Assembly (NCBI RefSeq): GCF_007421815.1
Contig: NZ_VLNT01000001.1
Span: 474,464 to 538,463 of the forward strand
Length of the DNA stretch: 64,000 nt
Source: Aeromicrobium piscarium
GTDB lineage: Bacteria > Actinomycetota > Actinomycetes > Propionibacteriales > Nocardioidaceae
Reading direction: 5' to 3'
The notes below the pieces were generated by a model. It saw only the letters and a list, made by a program, of their open reading frames with translations. It did not search any database and was not told the DNA's origin. Positions 17,927 to 26,343 of the stretch are shown here, piece by piece (within the stretch, counting starts at the first letter, position 1; each line of letters opens with the position of its first letter). The translations under genes and the position numbers were made by a program.

Positions 17927-18868
17927 CTAGAGCTTGCGGAGGCGGACCCACTTGACGGTGTGGTCCGAGCCCTTGCGCAGCACGAGATCCGCGCGGCCGC
18001 GGGTACTGGCCACGTTCTCGCGCAGGTTGGGCCAGTTGATGGTGTCCCACAGTTCCTCAGCGCGGGCCACGGCCTGCTCATCGGTGAACGAGCTGTAGCG
18101 GTGGAAGTACGATGCCGGGTCCGCGAAGGCGGTCTCCCGCAGTCGCAGGAAACGCTCGATGTACCACCGGCGGATGTCACGGCTGGAGGCATCGACATAG
18201 ATCCCGAAGTCGAAGAAGTCGCTGATCGCGAGTCCCGGGCTGCCGTCCCCACGCGCCCGGGCCGGCGCCAGCACGTTGAGCCCCTCGACGATGACGATAT
18301 CGGGACGATCGATCCGCACCCGCTCGTCGGTGCGGTCGTAGGTCAGGTGGGAGTACACCGGGGCCTCGACGTGCTCGGCACCGCTCTTGACCCCCATGAT
18401 GAAGCGCAGCAGGGCCTTGCGGTCGTAGGACTCGGGGAACCCTTTGCGGTCCAGGATCCCGCGCCGCTCCAGCTCGGCATTCGGCAACAGGAAGCCATCG
18501 GTGGTCACCAGATCGACCCGGGGGTGCTCCTCGCGCTGGGCGAGCAGTTCGCGCAGCAGGCGAGCCGTCGTCGACTTGCCCACCGCGACCGAGCCGGCAA
18601 GACCGATGACGAAGGGCACCTTGGTCGCCTGCGGGTTGCCGAGGAAGCGCTCGGTGGCGCGGTACAGCGCGCCGGCCATACGGACCCGCAGGCTGATGAG
18701 CTGCGTGAGGGGAAGGTAGACCTGCTCGACCTCATCGAGATCGAGCTCCTCGCCGAGACCACGCACGCTGGCGATCTGCGCCTCGGTGAGGGGGACCGGG
18801 GAGTCGTCGGCGAGTTCGGCCCAAGCGGACCGTTCCAGTTCGACGAACGGTGTCAGCTCACGTGACAT
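17927..18868 (-). CDS. coaA: Type I pantothenate kinase
   Basis: A 313-residue P-loop kinase: Walker A GLAGSVAVGKSTTARLL, VDLVTTDGFLLPN, KGFPESYD, VIVEGLNVL and the C-terminal LRKGSDHTVKWVRLRKL. It phosphorylates pantothenate, the first committed step of CoA synthesis. I placed the start at ATG 18868 (MSRELTPFVELERSAW, as in relatives); ATG 18877 is also possible. A longer frame to 18976 would overlap the divergent glmS gene. Confidence 0.95.
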   Translation of the reverse strand: MSRELTPFVELERSAWAELADDSPVPLTEAQIASVRGLGEELDLDEVEQVYLPLTQLISLRVRMAGALYRATERFLGNPQATKVPFVIGLAGSVAVGKSTTARLLRELLAQREEHPRVDLVTTDGFLLPNAELERRGILDRKGFPESYDRKALLRFIMGVKSGAEHVEAPVYSHLTYDRTDERVRIDRPDIVIVEGLNVLAPARARGDGSPGLAISDFFDFGIYVDASSRDIRRWYIERFLRLRETAFADPASYFHRYSSFTDEQAVARAEELWDTINWPNLRENVASTRGRADLVLRKGSDHTVKWVRLRKL

Positions 18869-18910
18869 GGGGACCATTGTTGCGATGCCGTGATTTCGCC
18901 CGTCACTCGG

Positions 18911-18916
18911 TACCCT
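18911..18916 (+). promoter_or_regulatory. -10 box TACCCT of glmS, leaderless start
   Basis: TACCCT ends 7 nt before the glmS ATG. It is part of GGTACC, which reads similarly on the other strand towards coaA, so the promoter region may serve both genes. Confidence 0.55.
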
Positions 18917-18923
18917 GGAAGCT

Positions 18924-20768
18924 ATGTGCGGAATCGTTGGATACGTGGGCTCGCGCCCGGCGGTCGATGTCATCATGGGTGGCCTTCGGCGCCTGGAATA
19001 CCGGGGCTATGACTCCGGCGGTGTCGCCCTGGTGACGGCCGACGGCATCGCCAGCGCCAAGAAGGCGGGCAAGCTCGTGAATCTCGACGACGTGCTGCAG
19101 GAGAGCCCGCTCCCGGCCTCCACCACGGGCATCGGCCACACCCGTTGGGCCACCCACGGCGCGCCGAATGACGTCAACGCCCACCCCCACCTCGACGCCT
19201 CCGAACGCATCGCGGTGGTCCACAATGGCATCATCGAGAACTTCGCCACGCTCCGCGACGAGCTGGAGGACGCCGGCTACGACTTCGTCTCCGAGACCGA
19301 CAGCGAGACCGTCGCCCACCTGTTGCATCACGAGCTGCAGACCACGCCGGACGTCACCGAGGCCTTCCGTGCGGTCTGCCGCCGCCTCGAGGGTGCCTTC
19401 ACGCTCGTCGTCGCCGACGCCCAGACCCCCGGCCGTGTGCTCGGCGCCCGCCGCAACTCGCCGCTGGTCGTCGGACGCGGCGAGGGCGAGAACTTCCTCG
19501 GCTCCGATGTCGCCGCGTTCATCGAGTACACCCACACCGCGATCGAGCTCGGCCAGGATCAGGTCGTCGAGATCACCGCCGATGCCGTCGTGGTCACCGA
19601 CTTCGACGGCCAGCCGGTCTCCACCAAGGAGTACACGGTCGACTGGGACGTGTCCGCGGCGGAGAAGGGCGGCTACGACTGGTTCATGCTCAAGGAGATC
19701 CACGAGCAGCCCCAGGCCATCGCCGACACGCTCCTCGGCCGGATCGGCACGGACGGGCGTCTGCAGCTCGACGAGATGCGCCTGTCCGATGGCGAGCTTC
19801 GCGAGGTCGACAAGATCATCGTCATCGCCTGCGGCACGTCCTACTACGCCGGCATGGTCGCCAAGTACGCCATCGAGCACTGGACCCGCATCCCGTGTGA
19901 GGTGGAGCTCGCCTCGGAGTTCCGCTACCGCGATCCGATCCTCGACCACACGACCCTCGTCGTCTCGATCAGCCAGTCCGGCGAGACGATGGACACCCTG
20001 ATGGCGATCCGCTACGCCCGCGAACAGCGCGCCCGGGTGCTGTCGATCTGCAATACCAATGGCTCGACGATTCCTCGTGAGTCCGATGCCGTCATCTACA
20101 CCCACGCCGGCCCGGAGATCGCGGTCGCCTCGACCAAGGGCTTCCTGTCGCAGGTCGTGGCGTGTTACCTGCTGGCGCTCTACTTCGCTCAGGTCAAGGG
20201 CGCCAAGTACGGCGACGAGATCCAGCTGATCCTCGATGAGCTGGGACGCACCCCGCAGGCCGTGCAGCAGGTGCTCGACAATGCCGACCAGATCCGCAAG
20301 CTCGCCGACCGGCTGTCGTCGAATCGGTCGATCATGTTCCTCGGCCGCCACGTGGGCTACCCGGTCGCGCTCGAGGGGGCGCTCAAGCTCAAGGAGCTCG
20401 CGTACGTGCATGCCGAGGGCTTCGCCGCCGGTGAGCTGAAGCACGGCCCGATCGCGGTCATCGAGGACGGAGTCCCGGTATTCGTGGTCGTACCACCGCG
20501 GGCCCGTGATCAGCTGCAGGAGAAGATCGTCTCCAATATCCAGGAGGTCCGCGCGCGGGGTGCCCGCACGATCGCACTCGTAGAAGAAGGGGATGACACC
20601 GTCGTGCCCTATTCCGACGAGGTGATCCGCCTGCCCCGCGTGCCTACGCTGCTGCAGCCGCTCGTCGCCACCGTCCCGCTCCAGTTGTTCGCGTGCGAAC
20701 TGGCGACGCAGCTCGGTCACGATGTCGATCAGCCGCGCAACCTGGCCAAGTCCGTCACCGTCGAGTGA
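18924..20768 (+). CDS. glmS: Glutamine-fructose-6-phosphate aminotransferase (isomerizing)
   Basis: A 614-residue protein in two parts. The N-terminal glutaminase starts MCGIVGYVG with the nucleophile Cys2 and continues with GHTRWATHG and HNGIIENF. The C-terminal isomerase has two SIS domains (ACGTSYYAGM, SISQSGETMDT, STKGFLSQ) and ends NLAKSVTVE. It makes glucosamine-6-phosphate from fructose-6-phosphate and glutamine. It diverges from coaA over 55 bp and is directly followed by a MITE-like element. Confidence 0.98.
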   Translation: MCGIVGYVGSRPAVDVIMGGLRRLEYRGYDSGGVALVTADGIASAKKAGKLVNLDDVLQESPLPASTTGIGHTRWATHGAPNDVNAHPHLDASERIAVVHNGIIENFATLRDELEDAGYDFVSETDSETVAHLLHHELQTTPDVTEAFRAVCRRLEGAFTLVVADAQTPGRVLGARRNSPLVVGRGEGENFLGSDVAAFIEYTHTAIELGQDQVVEITADAVVVTDFDGQPVSTKEYTVDWDVSAAEKGGYDWFMLKEIHEQPQAIADTLLGRIGTDGRLQLDEMRLSDGELREVDKIIVIACGTSYYAGMVAKYAIEHWTRIPCEVELASEFRYRDPILDHTTLVVSISQSGETMDTLMAIRYAREQRARVLSICNTNGSTIPRESDAVIYTHAGPEIAVASTKGFLSQVVACYLLALYFAQVKGAKYGDEIQLILDELGRTPQAVQQVLDNADQIRKLADRLSSNRSIMFLGRHVGYPVALEGALKLKELAYVHAEGFAAGELKHGPIAVIEDGVPVFVVVPPRARDQLQEKIVSNIQEVRARGARTIALVEEGDDTVVPYSDEVIRLPRVPTLLQPLVATVPLQLFACELATQLGHDVDQPRNLAKSVTVE

Positions 20769-21048
20769 ATGGCTGTGTCACCCAAGTCCTGGCCTGGGGG
20801 CACCTCCCTTTCCCCCACTCGCTGGCGCTCGCGGGAGGTACCCCCCTTCGCGCAGCGGAGTGCTTGGGGGAATGCGCGCCGCCCCGCGGGCGCCTCTCTG
20901 CGTTGCAGGCGCTTGAAAGGTGTCCGACCTGCCTGCGCGACTGCGTGGGGGCACCTCCCTGGACGGAGCTCTGCGGAGTCCTTGGGGGATTGCGAGCCAT
21001 CCCGCGGATACGACGCTCGCAATGACCAGGATTGGGAGACACAGCCAT
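20769..21048. mobile_element. MITE-like element with 23/24-bp terminal inverted repeats
   Basis: The left end ATGGCTGTGTCACCCAAGTC (20769 on, continuing CTGG to 20792) is matched by an inverted right end (21026-21048) with one substitution and one indel. The 280-bp body holds two copies of TGGGGGCACCTCCCT (20795 and 20946), two copies of CTTGGGGGAWTGCGMGCC, and an inner hairpin ATTGCGAGC/GCTCGCAAT. It begins right at the glmS stop and ends 1 bp before the next start codon. It has no coding capacity. I see no clear target-site duplication. Confidence 0.7.
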
Positions 21049-21049
21049 C

Positions 21050-22450
21050 ATGCTGAGCGCGTACCGGGTCGAGCAGATCCGCGCCGCCGAGGAGTCCGCC
21101 GCCCGTGTCCACGGGTGGGACGGTCTCATGCAGGCGGCTGCCGCTGCGCTCGCCGATGTCGTCGCATTGCGGGTGCCGTCGGATGCGACGACGCTCGTGC
21201 TCGTCGGGCCGGGCAACAACGGTGGCGACGCGCTCTTCGCCGCGGCCCGGCTGAGCGATCGCGGACATCGGGTCGACATCGCACTGCTCGACCACGCCAA
21301 GGCCCATGAGGCCGGCCTCGCGGCGGCCCGCCATGCCGGGGCCCGATTCGTGGAGGCTCCCTCGGACCAGCGTTACGTCGTCGACGGGCTGTTCGGGATC
21401 GGCGCCAGGCCGGGACTCGAAGGCCGGGCGGCGCAGTGGGCCGACTGGGTGCGTGACGAGCGCCCCTATGTCATCGCCGTCGACACCCCCTCGGGGATCG
21501 GCGTCGACGACGGTACGGTGCCCGGTACCGCCGTCGACGCCGATGTCACCGTCACCTTCGGTGGTGCCAAGCCCGGTCTGCTGATCGGTCGCGGCGCCTT
21601 GGCCTCCGGAGAGCTCGTCGTGTGCGGTGTCGGCATCGCCGAGCATCTCTCCGATCCGGCATGTGAGGCGCTCGAGCTCGGCGACGGTGCCCGTTTCGCT
21701 CATCTGGTCCCCGGGCCGGAGTCGCACAAGTACAGCCGCGGAGTGGTGGGCATCGAGGCCGGCTCTCCGGAGTACGCCGGAGCGGCGCATCTGTGCGTCG
21801 CCGGTGCTCAAGCGGGGACCGCCGGGATGGTGCGCTTCGTGGGCCAGCGCGAACTCTGCGACCGGGTGGTCGATCGTGCCCCCGAGGTCGTCGCGGGACG
21901 AGGCCACGTGCAGGCGTGGGTGGTCGGCCCCGGCGGGATCGACGACCCGGAGCCGGTACGCGCGGCACTCGATGACGACGTGCCCGTGCTCCTCGACGCT
22001 ACGGCGCTGACGCACCTTCCTCCCCGCCTGCGACCCGATGTGCTGCTCACACCGCATGCCGGTGAGCTGGCACGGATGCTCGAGGTCGAGCGGGTCGAGG
22101 TCGAGGCCGATCCATGGCCCCACGCGCGAACTGCCGCTCGACGGTGGGATGCCACGGTGCTGCTGAAGGGTCCACGCACGCTGGTGGTCGCTCCGGACGG
22201 ACGGACCATGGTCAATACCTCCGGGACCTCGTGGCTCGCCACGGCGGGAGCGGGGGATGTGCTCGCCGGCTTCGCCGGGTCGCTGCTGTCGTCGGGACTC
22301 GATACTCTCTCGGCGGGCGCGTTGGCCGCCCTCCTCCACGGCGCGGCAGCCGAGCGCGCGGCGCTCGCGGGTCCCTTCCCCGCGCACCATATCGCCGAGC
22401 TGCTGCCGAGCGTGCTCGGCGACTTCCTCGTGCCGACGGTGGCACGATGA
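21050..22450 (+). CDS. nnr: Bifunctional NAD(P)H-hydrate epimerase / ADP-dependent NAD(P)H-hydrate dehydratase
   Basis: A 466-residue fusion. The N-terminal YjeF_N epimerase domain (1 to about 205) contains VGPGNNGGDALFAARLL-like VLVGPGNNGGDALFA and the catalytic-Asp region VDGLFGIG. The C-terminal YjeF_C/ribokinase-like dehydratase has HKYSRGVVGI, VVGPGG, LTPHAGELARM and the ATP/ADP site TAGAGDVLAG. Together they repair damaged NAD(P)HX. The start ATG 21050 lies 2 bp beyond the MITE-like right end; an ATG at 21032 would be inside that element. Confidence 0.94.
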   Translation: MLSAYRVEQIRAAEESAARVHGWDGLMQAAAAALADVVALRVPSDATTLVLVGPGNNGGDALFAAARLSDRGHRVDIALLDHAKAHEAGLAAARHAGARFVEAPSDQRYVVDGLFGIGARPGLEGRAAQWADWVRDERPYVIAVDTPSGIGVDDGTVPGTAVDADVTVTFGGAKPGLLIGRGALASGELVVCGVGIAEHLSDPACEALELGDGARFAHLVPGPESHKYSRGVVGIEAGSPEYAGAAHLCVAGAQAGTAGMVRFVGQRELCDRVVDRAPEVVAGRGHVQAWVVGPGGIDDPEPVRAALDDDVPVLLDATALTHLPPRLRPDVLLTPHAGELARMLEVERVEVEADPWPHARTAARRWDATVLLKGPRTLVVAPDGRTMVNTSGTSWLATAGAGDVLAGFAGSLLSSGLDTLSAGALAALLHGAAAERAALAGPFPAHHIAELLPSVLGDFLVPTVAR

Positions 22451-23577
22451 GCGGGGCGAACGGCGCTCCGGCGGCGGAGTTGGTGGTCGATCTCGACGCC
22501 TACCGCGAGAACCTGAGGGTGCTGCGCGAGCTGGCGCCCGCATCGCAGCAGATGGCGGTCGTCAAGGCGAACGGTTACGGCCACGGGATGGTGCCGATCG
22601 CCCGCGCGGCACGCGATGCCGGCGCCGACTGGCTCGGTGTCGCGAGACCCGAGGAGGCCCTCGCCCTGCGCTCCGCGGGTGACGACGGCCCGGTGCTGTG
22701 CTGGCTGGAGACACCCGGTGCCCCCTTCGCCGAGCTCGTGGAGGCCGGGATCGAGGTCACCGCATCGTCGGCCGAGCAGCTCGAGGAGATCCTCGCCGCC
22801 GCGCCGTCGCGACCCCGCGTACAGCTCAAGGTGGACACCGGCCTGTCCCGCAACGGCGCGAGGTTCGGCGCAGACTGGTCGGCCCTCGTCCGCGCGGCCT
22901 CGCGAGCCCAGGAGAGCGGCCGCGTGCAGATCACCGGAGTGTGGTCGCATTTCGCCTGCGCCGACGAACCGGACAATCCCGCGTCGGCCGAACAGGAGGC
23001 AGTCTTCATCGGCGCCGTCGACGAACTGCGTGGAGCGGGAGTCGAGCCAGGACTACGGCACCTGTCGAACTCCGCCGGCATCCTCACCCGTCCGTCCGCC
23101 CACTTCGATCTCGTGCGGGTGGGCATCGCCTCCTATGGCATCGACCCGGACCCGGCCGTGCGGTTCCCGGGCGTCCGGCCGGTGCTCACCGCGCGGGCCC
23201 GGCTCGCACAGGTCAAGGAGGTCGAGGCAGGTGCCCGGGTCTCCTACGGCTACCGCTGGACCGCCGACCATCCGACCCGCCTCGGTCTCGTGCCGGTCGG
23301 CTACGGCGACGGCCTCCATCGCACGGCCTCGAACCGCGCCGAGATGGGGTATGCGGGCCGGCGGGTGCCGGTGCGTGGAACGATCTGTATGGACCAGTGC
23401 GTGATCGATCTCGGCGAACTGCCCGCTCGCCGGGGCGATCTCGTGACACTGTTCGGACCCGGCGACGACGGCGAGCCCACCGCGGAGGAGTGGGCGCAGG
23501 CCGCCGGCACGATCGGCTACGAGATCGTGACCCGGCTGGCGGGCCGCTGGACCCGGACCTATCGAGGAGAGCGATGA
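22447..23577 (+). CDS. alr: Alanine racemase
   Basis: A 376-residue PLP enzyme: the Schiff-base Lys in MAVVKANGYGHGMVP (about 37), the substrate/PLP segments KVDTGLSRNGAR and GIASYGIDP, the catalytic Tyr in GARVSYGYRW and CMDQCVIDLG. It supplies D-alanine for peptidoglycan. The start overlaps the upstream stop (ATGA at 22447) and the stop overlaps the hydrolase start, so three genes are tightly coupled. Confidence 0.97.
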   Translation: MSGANGAPAAELVVDLDAYRENLRVLRELAPASQQMAVVKANGYGHGMVPIARAARDAGADWLGVARPEEALALRSAGDDGPVLCWLETPGAPFAELVEAGIEVTASSAEQLEEILAAAPSRPRVQLKVDTGLSRNGARFGADWSALVRAASRAQESGRVQITGVWSHFACADEPDNPASAEQEAVFIGAVDELRGAGVEPGLRHLSNSAGILTRPSAHFDLVRVGIASYGIDPDPAVRFPGVRPVLTARARLAQVKEVEAGARVSYGYRWTADHPTRLGLVPVGYGDGLHRTASNRAEMGYAGRRVPVRGTICMDQCVIDLGELPARRGDLVTLFGPGDDGEPTAEEWAQAAGTIGYEIVTRLAGRWTRTYRGER

Positions 23578-24548
23578 GAAAGCACGTGACACGCGCCGCG
23601 GCGACGGCGGGAGCCTTCGCCGCCGCCGGCGTCGCGGCGACCGTCTTCAAGAACCTGTCGGCCCAGCGCCGGCTGGAGCGGCGAGGCGACGAGACCCCCT
23701 TCGGCTCGGTGCACGGGGAGTCGCACTACCTCGCCGCACACGACGATGTCCCGCTGCACGCCGAGGTCGACGCCGGCCCCGAGCCGACCATCGTGTTCCT
23801 GCACGGCTGGATGTGCGATCTCGACACCTGGCACTATCAGCGGCTCGCCCTACGCGGCCGTGCCCGCATGGTGTTCTGCGACCTGAGGTCGCACGGCAGG
23901 TCCGGGGTGACCTCGGCATCGAACTCCTCCCTCGACGACCTCGCCGACGACCTGCTGACCGTGCTTGAGAGCCTCGCGGCGGACTCCCGGGTGGTGCTCG
24001 TGGGGCACTCGATGGGCGGCATGGCGATCATGCGCTTCGCCGGGCGGCACCGCGACGCCTTCGAGGAACGTGTCGCCGGGGTCGTCCTCATCGGCACCAG
24101 TGGCGGCAAGCTCATGCGCAAGAGCCCCGCCCTGCGCTATATCGCGGCGCTGATGCGTGCCACCACACCGGTCCTGGACTGGGGCCGCGAGTTCAACAGC
24201 TTCTCGGTCATCAAGCGGTGGGCGCTCGGACCGCACGCCTCCGAGATCGCGGCCGATATCTCCAATGAGATGATCCTGCGCGCCCCGTCGCGCGTCATCG
24301 TGAACTTCTACGCCAACTTCCTGGACCTGGACCTCGGTGAGGGATTCGAGGCATTGGCCCGGGTCCCCACGGTGGTGGTCGGCGGCACCAAGGACGTGCT
24401 CACCCCGTTCTCTCACAGCCGGTGGCTCGCCCGGCATATCGAGGGTGCGGAGCTGGTGACGATCGAGGACGCGGGCCACATGATGATGTTCGAGGATCCG
24501 GCCACGGTCACGGAGGCGATCGAGACCGTACTCAAGGAGGCCTCATGA
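23574..24548 (+). CDS. Alpha/beta hydrolase
   Basis: A 324-residue alpha/beta-hydrolase with an N-terminal hydrophobic segment (TAGAFAAAGVAATVF) that may be a membrane anchor. Also visible are the oxyanion segment FLHGWMCD, the nucleophile elbow VGHSMGGMA (Ser about 143), the acid in GGTKDVLTPF and the His in EDAGHMMMFE. A lipase/esterase-like hydrolase between alr and tsaE is conserved in related actinobacteria; its substrate is unknown. ATGA overlap with alr upstream and with a mini-ORF downstream. Confidence 0.9.
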   Translation: MRKHVTRAAATAGAFAAAGVAATVFKNLSAQRRLERRGDETPFGSVHGESHYLAAHDDVPLHAEVDAGPEPTIVFLHGWMCDLDTWHYQRLALRGRARMVFCDLRSHGRSGVTSASNSSLDDLADDLLTVLESLAADSRVVLVGHSMGGMAIMRFAGRHRDAFEERVAGVVLIGTSGGKLMRKSPALRYIAALMRATTPVLDWGREFNSFSVIKRWALGPHASEIAADISNEMILRAPSRVIVNFYANFLDLDLGEGFEALARVPTVVVGGTKDVLTPFSHSRWLARHIEGAELVTIEDAGHMMMFEDPATVTEAIETVLKEAS

Positions 24549-24628
24549 CCGAGCGGAGCGAGGGAACGATGGACGTGTCGGGCCGGTTTCTGCTGATCGT
24601 GTGCTCTTCTCGGCAGGAGTCGGCATGA
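24545..24628 (+). CDS. Mini-cistron (27 codons) coupling the hydrolase and tsaE genes
   Basis: An in-frame ORF begins at the ATG overlapping the hydrolase stop (ATGA) and ends at a TGA overlapping the tsaE-fusion start (ATGA). It opens MTERSEGTMDVSGR and has one Cys. Its first 12 bases, ATGACCGAGCGG, repeat the first 12 bases of the downstream gene. Two similar units lie at 43877 and 48417 and also start M-S-E-R. I do not recognise the product; it may be a translated spacer rather than a functional peptide. Confidence 0.45.
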   Translation: MTERSEGTMDVSGRFLLIVCSSRQESA

Positions 24629-25593
24629 CCGAGCGGGCGGCTCTGGACCTGGTCGAGGCCGGACCCGAGCATGCCGAGGTCATCGTCGACGTGATCCATC
24701 GGTCCTTCGCCGCTAGGCCCGCTCTCGATCCCCCGACGACGGCCTTCGACGAGACGGTCGAGACGGTCGCGGCGACACTGCGCGACTACGGGGGGTTGCT
24801 CGCCCTGCGACGTGATCGCCCGATGGGGGCGATCCTGTTCGACGAGTCCCGCGAGGGGCTGCTGGGTCTGCGGCGCGTCAGCGTCCATCCGCAGGGTCGC
24901 GATCGCGGGGTGGCCTCCGCGATGGTGGGCGTGGCGGAGGACATCGCCGAGGAACGCGGCAAGGACGGCATCTGGCTCGATGTGCGCGAGGAGCTGCCGG
25001 ATACGGTGCGGTTCTGGACCCGCAAGCTCTACGTGCCGATCGGGCAGACCGGGCCGATGATCCACCTAGGCAAGACCCTGTGGCTCTCGCGCGAGGTCCC
25101 CGATGCGACCTCGATGCACGAGTTGGCGGCCGATGTCGCCCGTCTGCTGAGCCCGGGGGATCTGCTGGTGCTCAGTGGTGACCTCGGGGCTGGCAAGACG
25201 ACGTTCACCCAGGGGCTCGGCGAGGCGCTGGGGGTGCGTGGACCGATCACCTCGCCCACCTTCGTCATCGCGCGTACGCATCCCTCGCTGGCCGATGGTC
25301 CGCCCCTCGTGCACGTGGACGCCTACCGGCTGGGCGATGCCGCCGAGATCGACGACCTCGACCTCGATGCCTCGACCGAGGAGTCGATCACGGTCGTGGA
25401 GTGGGGCGAGGGCCGTGCGGAGCAGCTGGCCGACAGCTGGCTGTCGGTGCGGATCGAGGCGCGGGCGGTCGATGACACGGATCCGGTCGGCACGGACTCC
25501 GGGGTGAAGTCGCCGGACATGCGGGTGGTCACGATCCGTCCCCGCGGGCCGCGTTGGATCGACGTTCCCCTGCGGTCCACCCTCCTGCGCTGA
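24625..25593 (+). CDS. tsaE: GNAT acetyltransferase-TsaE fusion (tRNA t6A synthesis ATPase)
   Basis: A 322-residue two-domain protein. Residues 1 to about 150 are a GNAT acetyltransferase with the acetyl-CoA segment RRVSVHPQGRDRGVASAMV. From about 155 comes TsaE: Walker A LSGDLGAGKTTFTQGLG, SPTFVIARTH, the HVDAYRL motif and VVEWGEG. TsaE is the ATPase that cycles the TsaB-TsaD complex making threonylcarbamoyl-A37 in tRNA. The start ATG 24625 overlaps a mini-ORF stop. The fused GNAT could modify the same machinery or simply share the transcript; tsaB, rimI and tsaD follow downstream. Confidence 0.9.
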   Translation: MTERAALDLVEAGPEHAEVIVDVIHRSFAARPALDPPTTAFDETVETVAATLRDYGGLLALRRDRPMGAILFDESREGLLGLRRVSVHPQGRDRGVASAMVGVAEDIAEERGKDGIWLDVREELPDTVRFWTRKLYVPIGQTGPMIHLGKTLWLSREVPDATSMHELAADVARLLSPGDLLVLSGDLGAGKTTFTQGLGEALGVRGPITSPTFVIARTHPSLADGPPLVHVDAYRLGDAAEIDDLDLDASTEESITVVEWGEGRAEQLADSWLSVRIEARAVDDTDPVGTDSGVKSPDMRVVTIRPRGPRWIDVPLRSTLLR

Positions 25594-25597
25594 CCGT

Positions 25598-25682
25598 GGG
25601 CGGTGAGTCATCCCGCACCCCCGCCCTGAGCGGTGAGCCATCCCGCACTATCCGCCGGCTGGCGCGGGACAGCTCACCGCCC
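25598..25682. repeat. GGCGGT intergenic repeat, cluster 2
   Basis: Two direct copies (GGGCGGTGAGTCATCCCGCA at 25598; GCGGTGAGCCATCCCGCAC at 25630) and one inverted copy (GCGGGACAGCTCACCGCCC, ends 25682). The variable part is YYRTCCCGCRC. It lies between tsaE and tsaB. Confidence 0.75.
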
Positions 25683-25712
25683 GGCGAGGGGATCTCCGCT
25701 CCCGGGGCCACG

Positions 25713-25718
25713 TAGGCT
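25713..25718 (+). promoter_or_regulatory. -10 box TAGGCT of tsaB, leaderless start
   Basis: TAGGCT ends 6 nt before the GTG at 25725; no Shine-Dalgarno is present. Confidence 0.6.
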
Positions 25719-25724
25719 AGCGTC

Positions 25725-26342
25725 GTGCTCCTCCTCGCCATCGACACGGCCACGCCCGCGATCACCGCGGCCGTCCACGACGGTTCGCGCGTGATCGGCG
25801 AGGCGACGGCTCATGGCGCGATGGCGCACGGCGAGCTGCTGGCATCGCAGATCCGCGAGGCCCTCGCTCGAGCGGGTGCCGCGGCCGCGGACCTGACCGA
25901 TGTGGCGGTCGGCGTCGGCCCTGGCCCGTACACCGGTCTGCGCGTGGGCGTCGTGACGGCATTGACCCTGGCTCAGACCCTCGATCTGACCCCCCACGGA
26001 GTCTGCACACTCGACATCCTCGCGGCCGACACCGACCAGGCCGAGCTGATCGTGGCAACCGATGCGCGCCGCAAGGAGGTCTACTGGGCTCGCTATGTCG
26101 GCGGTGTGCGGGTCGAGGGTCCCGCGGTCGACAAGCCCGCTACCGTCGCCGAGCTCGGACTTCCGGTCGTCGGGCGCGGTGCGGAGATCTATGCCGATGT
26201 CCTCATCCAGAGTCCCGGACCGCTCGACCCCTCGGCAGCGGCGCTGGCCCGCCTCGTGGTCGCCGGGCGCGCCGCGGAGCTTCCCCTGGAACCCCTGTAC
26301 CTGCGCCGTCCGGACGCGACGGTGCCGGCCGCGCGGGCGTGA
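25725..26342 (+). CDS. tsaB: tRNA threonylcarbamoyladenosine biosynthesis protein TsaB
   Basis: A 205-residue ASKHA-fold protein: N-terminal LLAIDTATPAITAAV, the conserved GVGPGPYTGLRVGV segment and VATDARRKEVYWARY. TsaB is the inactive paralogue and partner of TsaD in t6A synthesis. Its GTG start follows a -10 box directly. rimI follows after 1 bp, the usual tsaB-rimI-tsaD order. Confidence 0.95.
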   Translation: MLLLAIDTATPAITAAVHDGSRVIGEATAHGAMAHGELLASQIREALARAGAAAADLTDVAVGVGPGPYTGLRVGVVTALTLAQTLDLTPHGVCTLDILAADTDQAELIVATDARRKEVYWARYVGGVRVEGPAVDKPATVAELGLPVVGRGAEIYADVLIQSPGPLDPSAAALARLVVAGRAAELPLEPLYLRRPDATVPAARA

Positions 26343-26343
26343 G

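Noticed and set aside
18903..20720. A 605-codon open frame antisense to glmS
   Set aside because: Shadow of the glmS codon pattern; it would also overlap the coaA/glmS promoter region.
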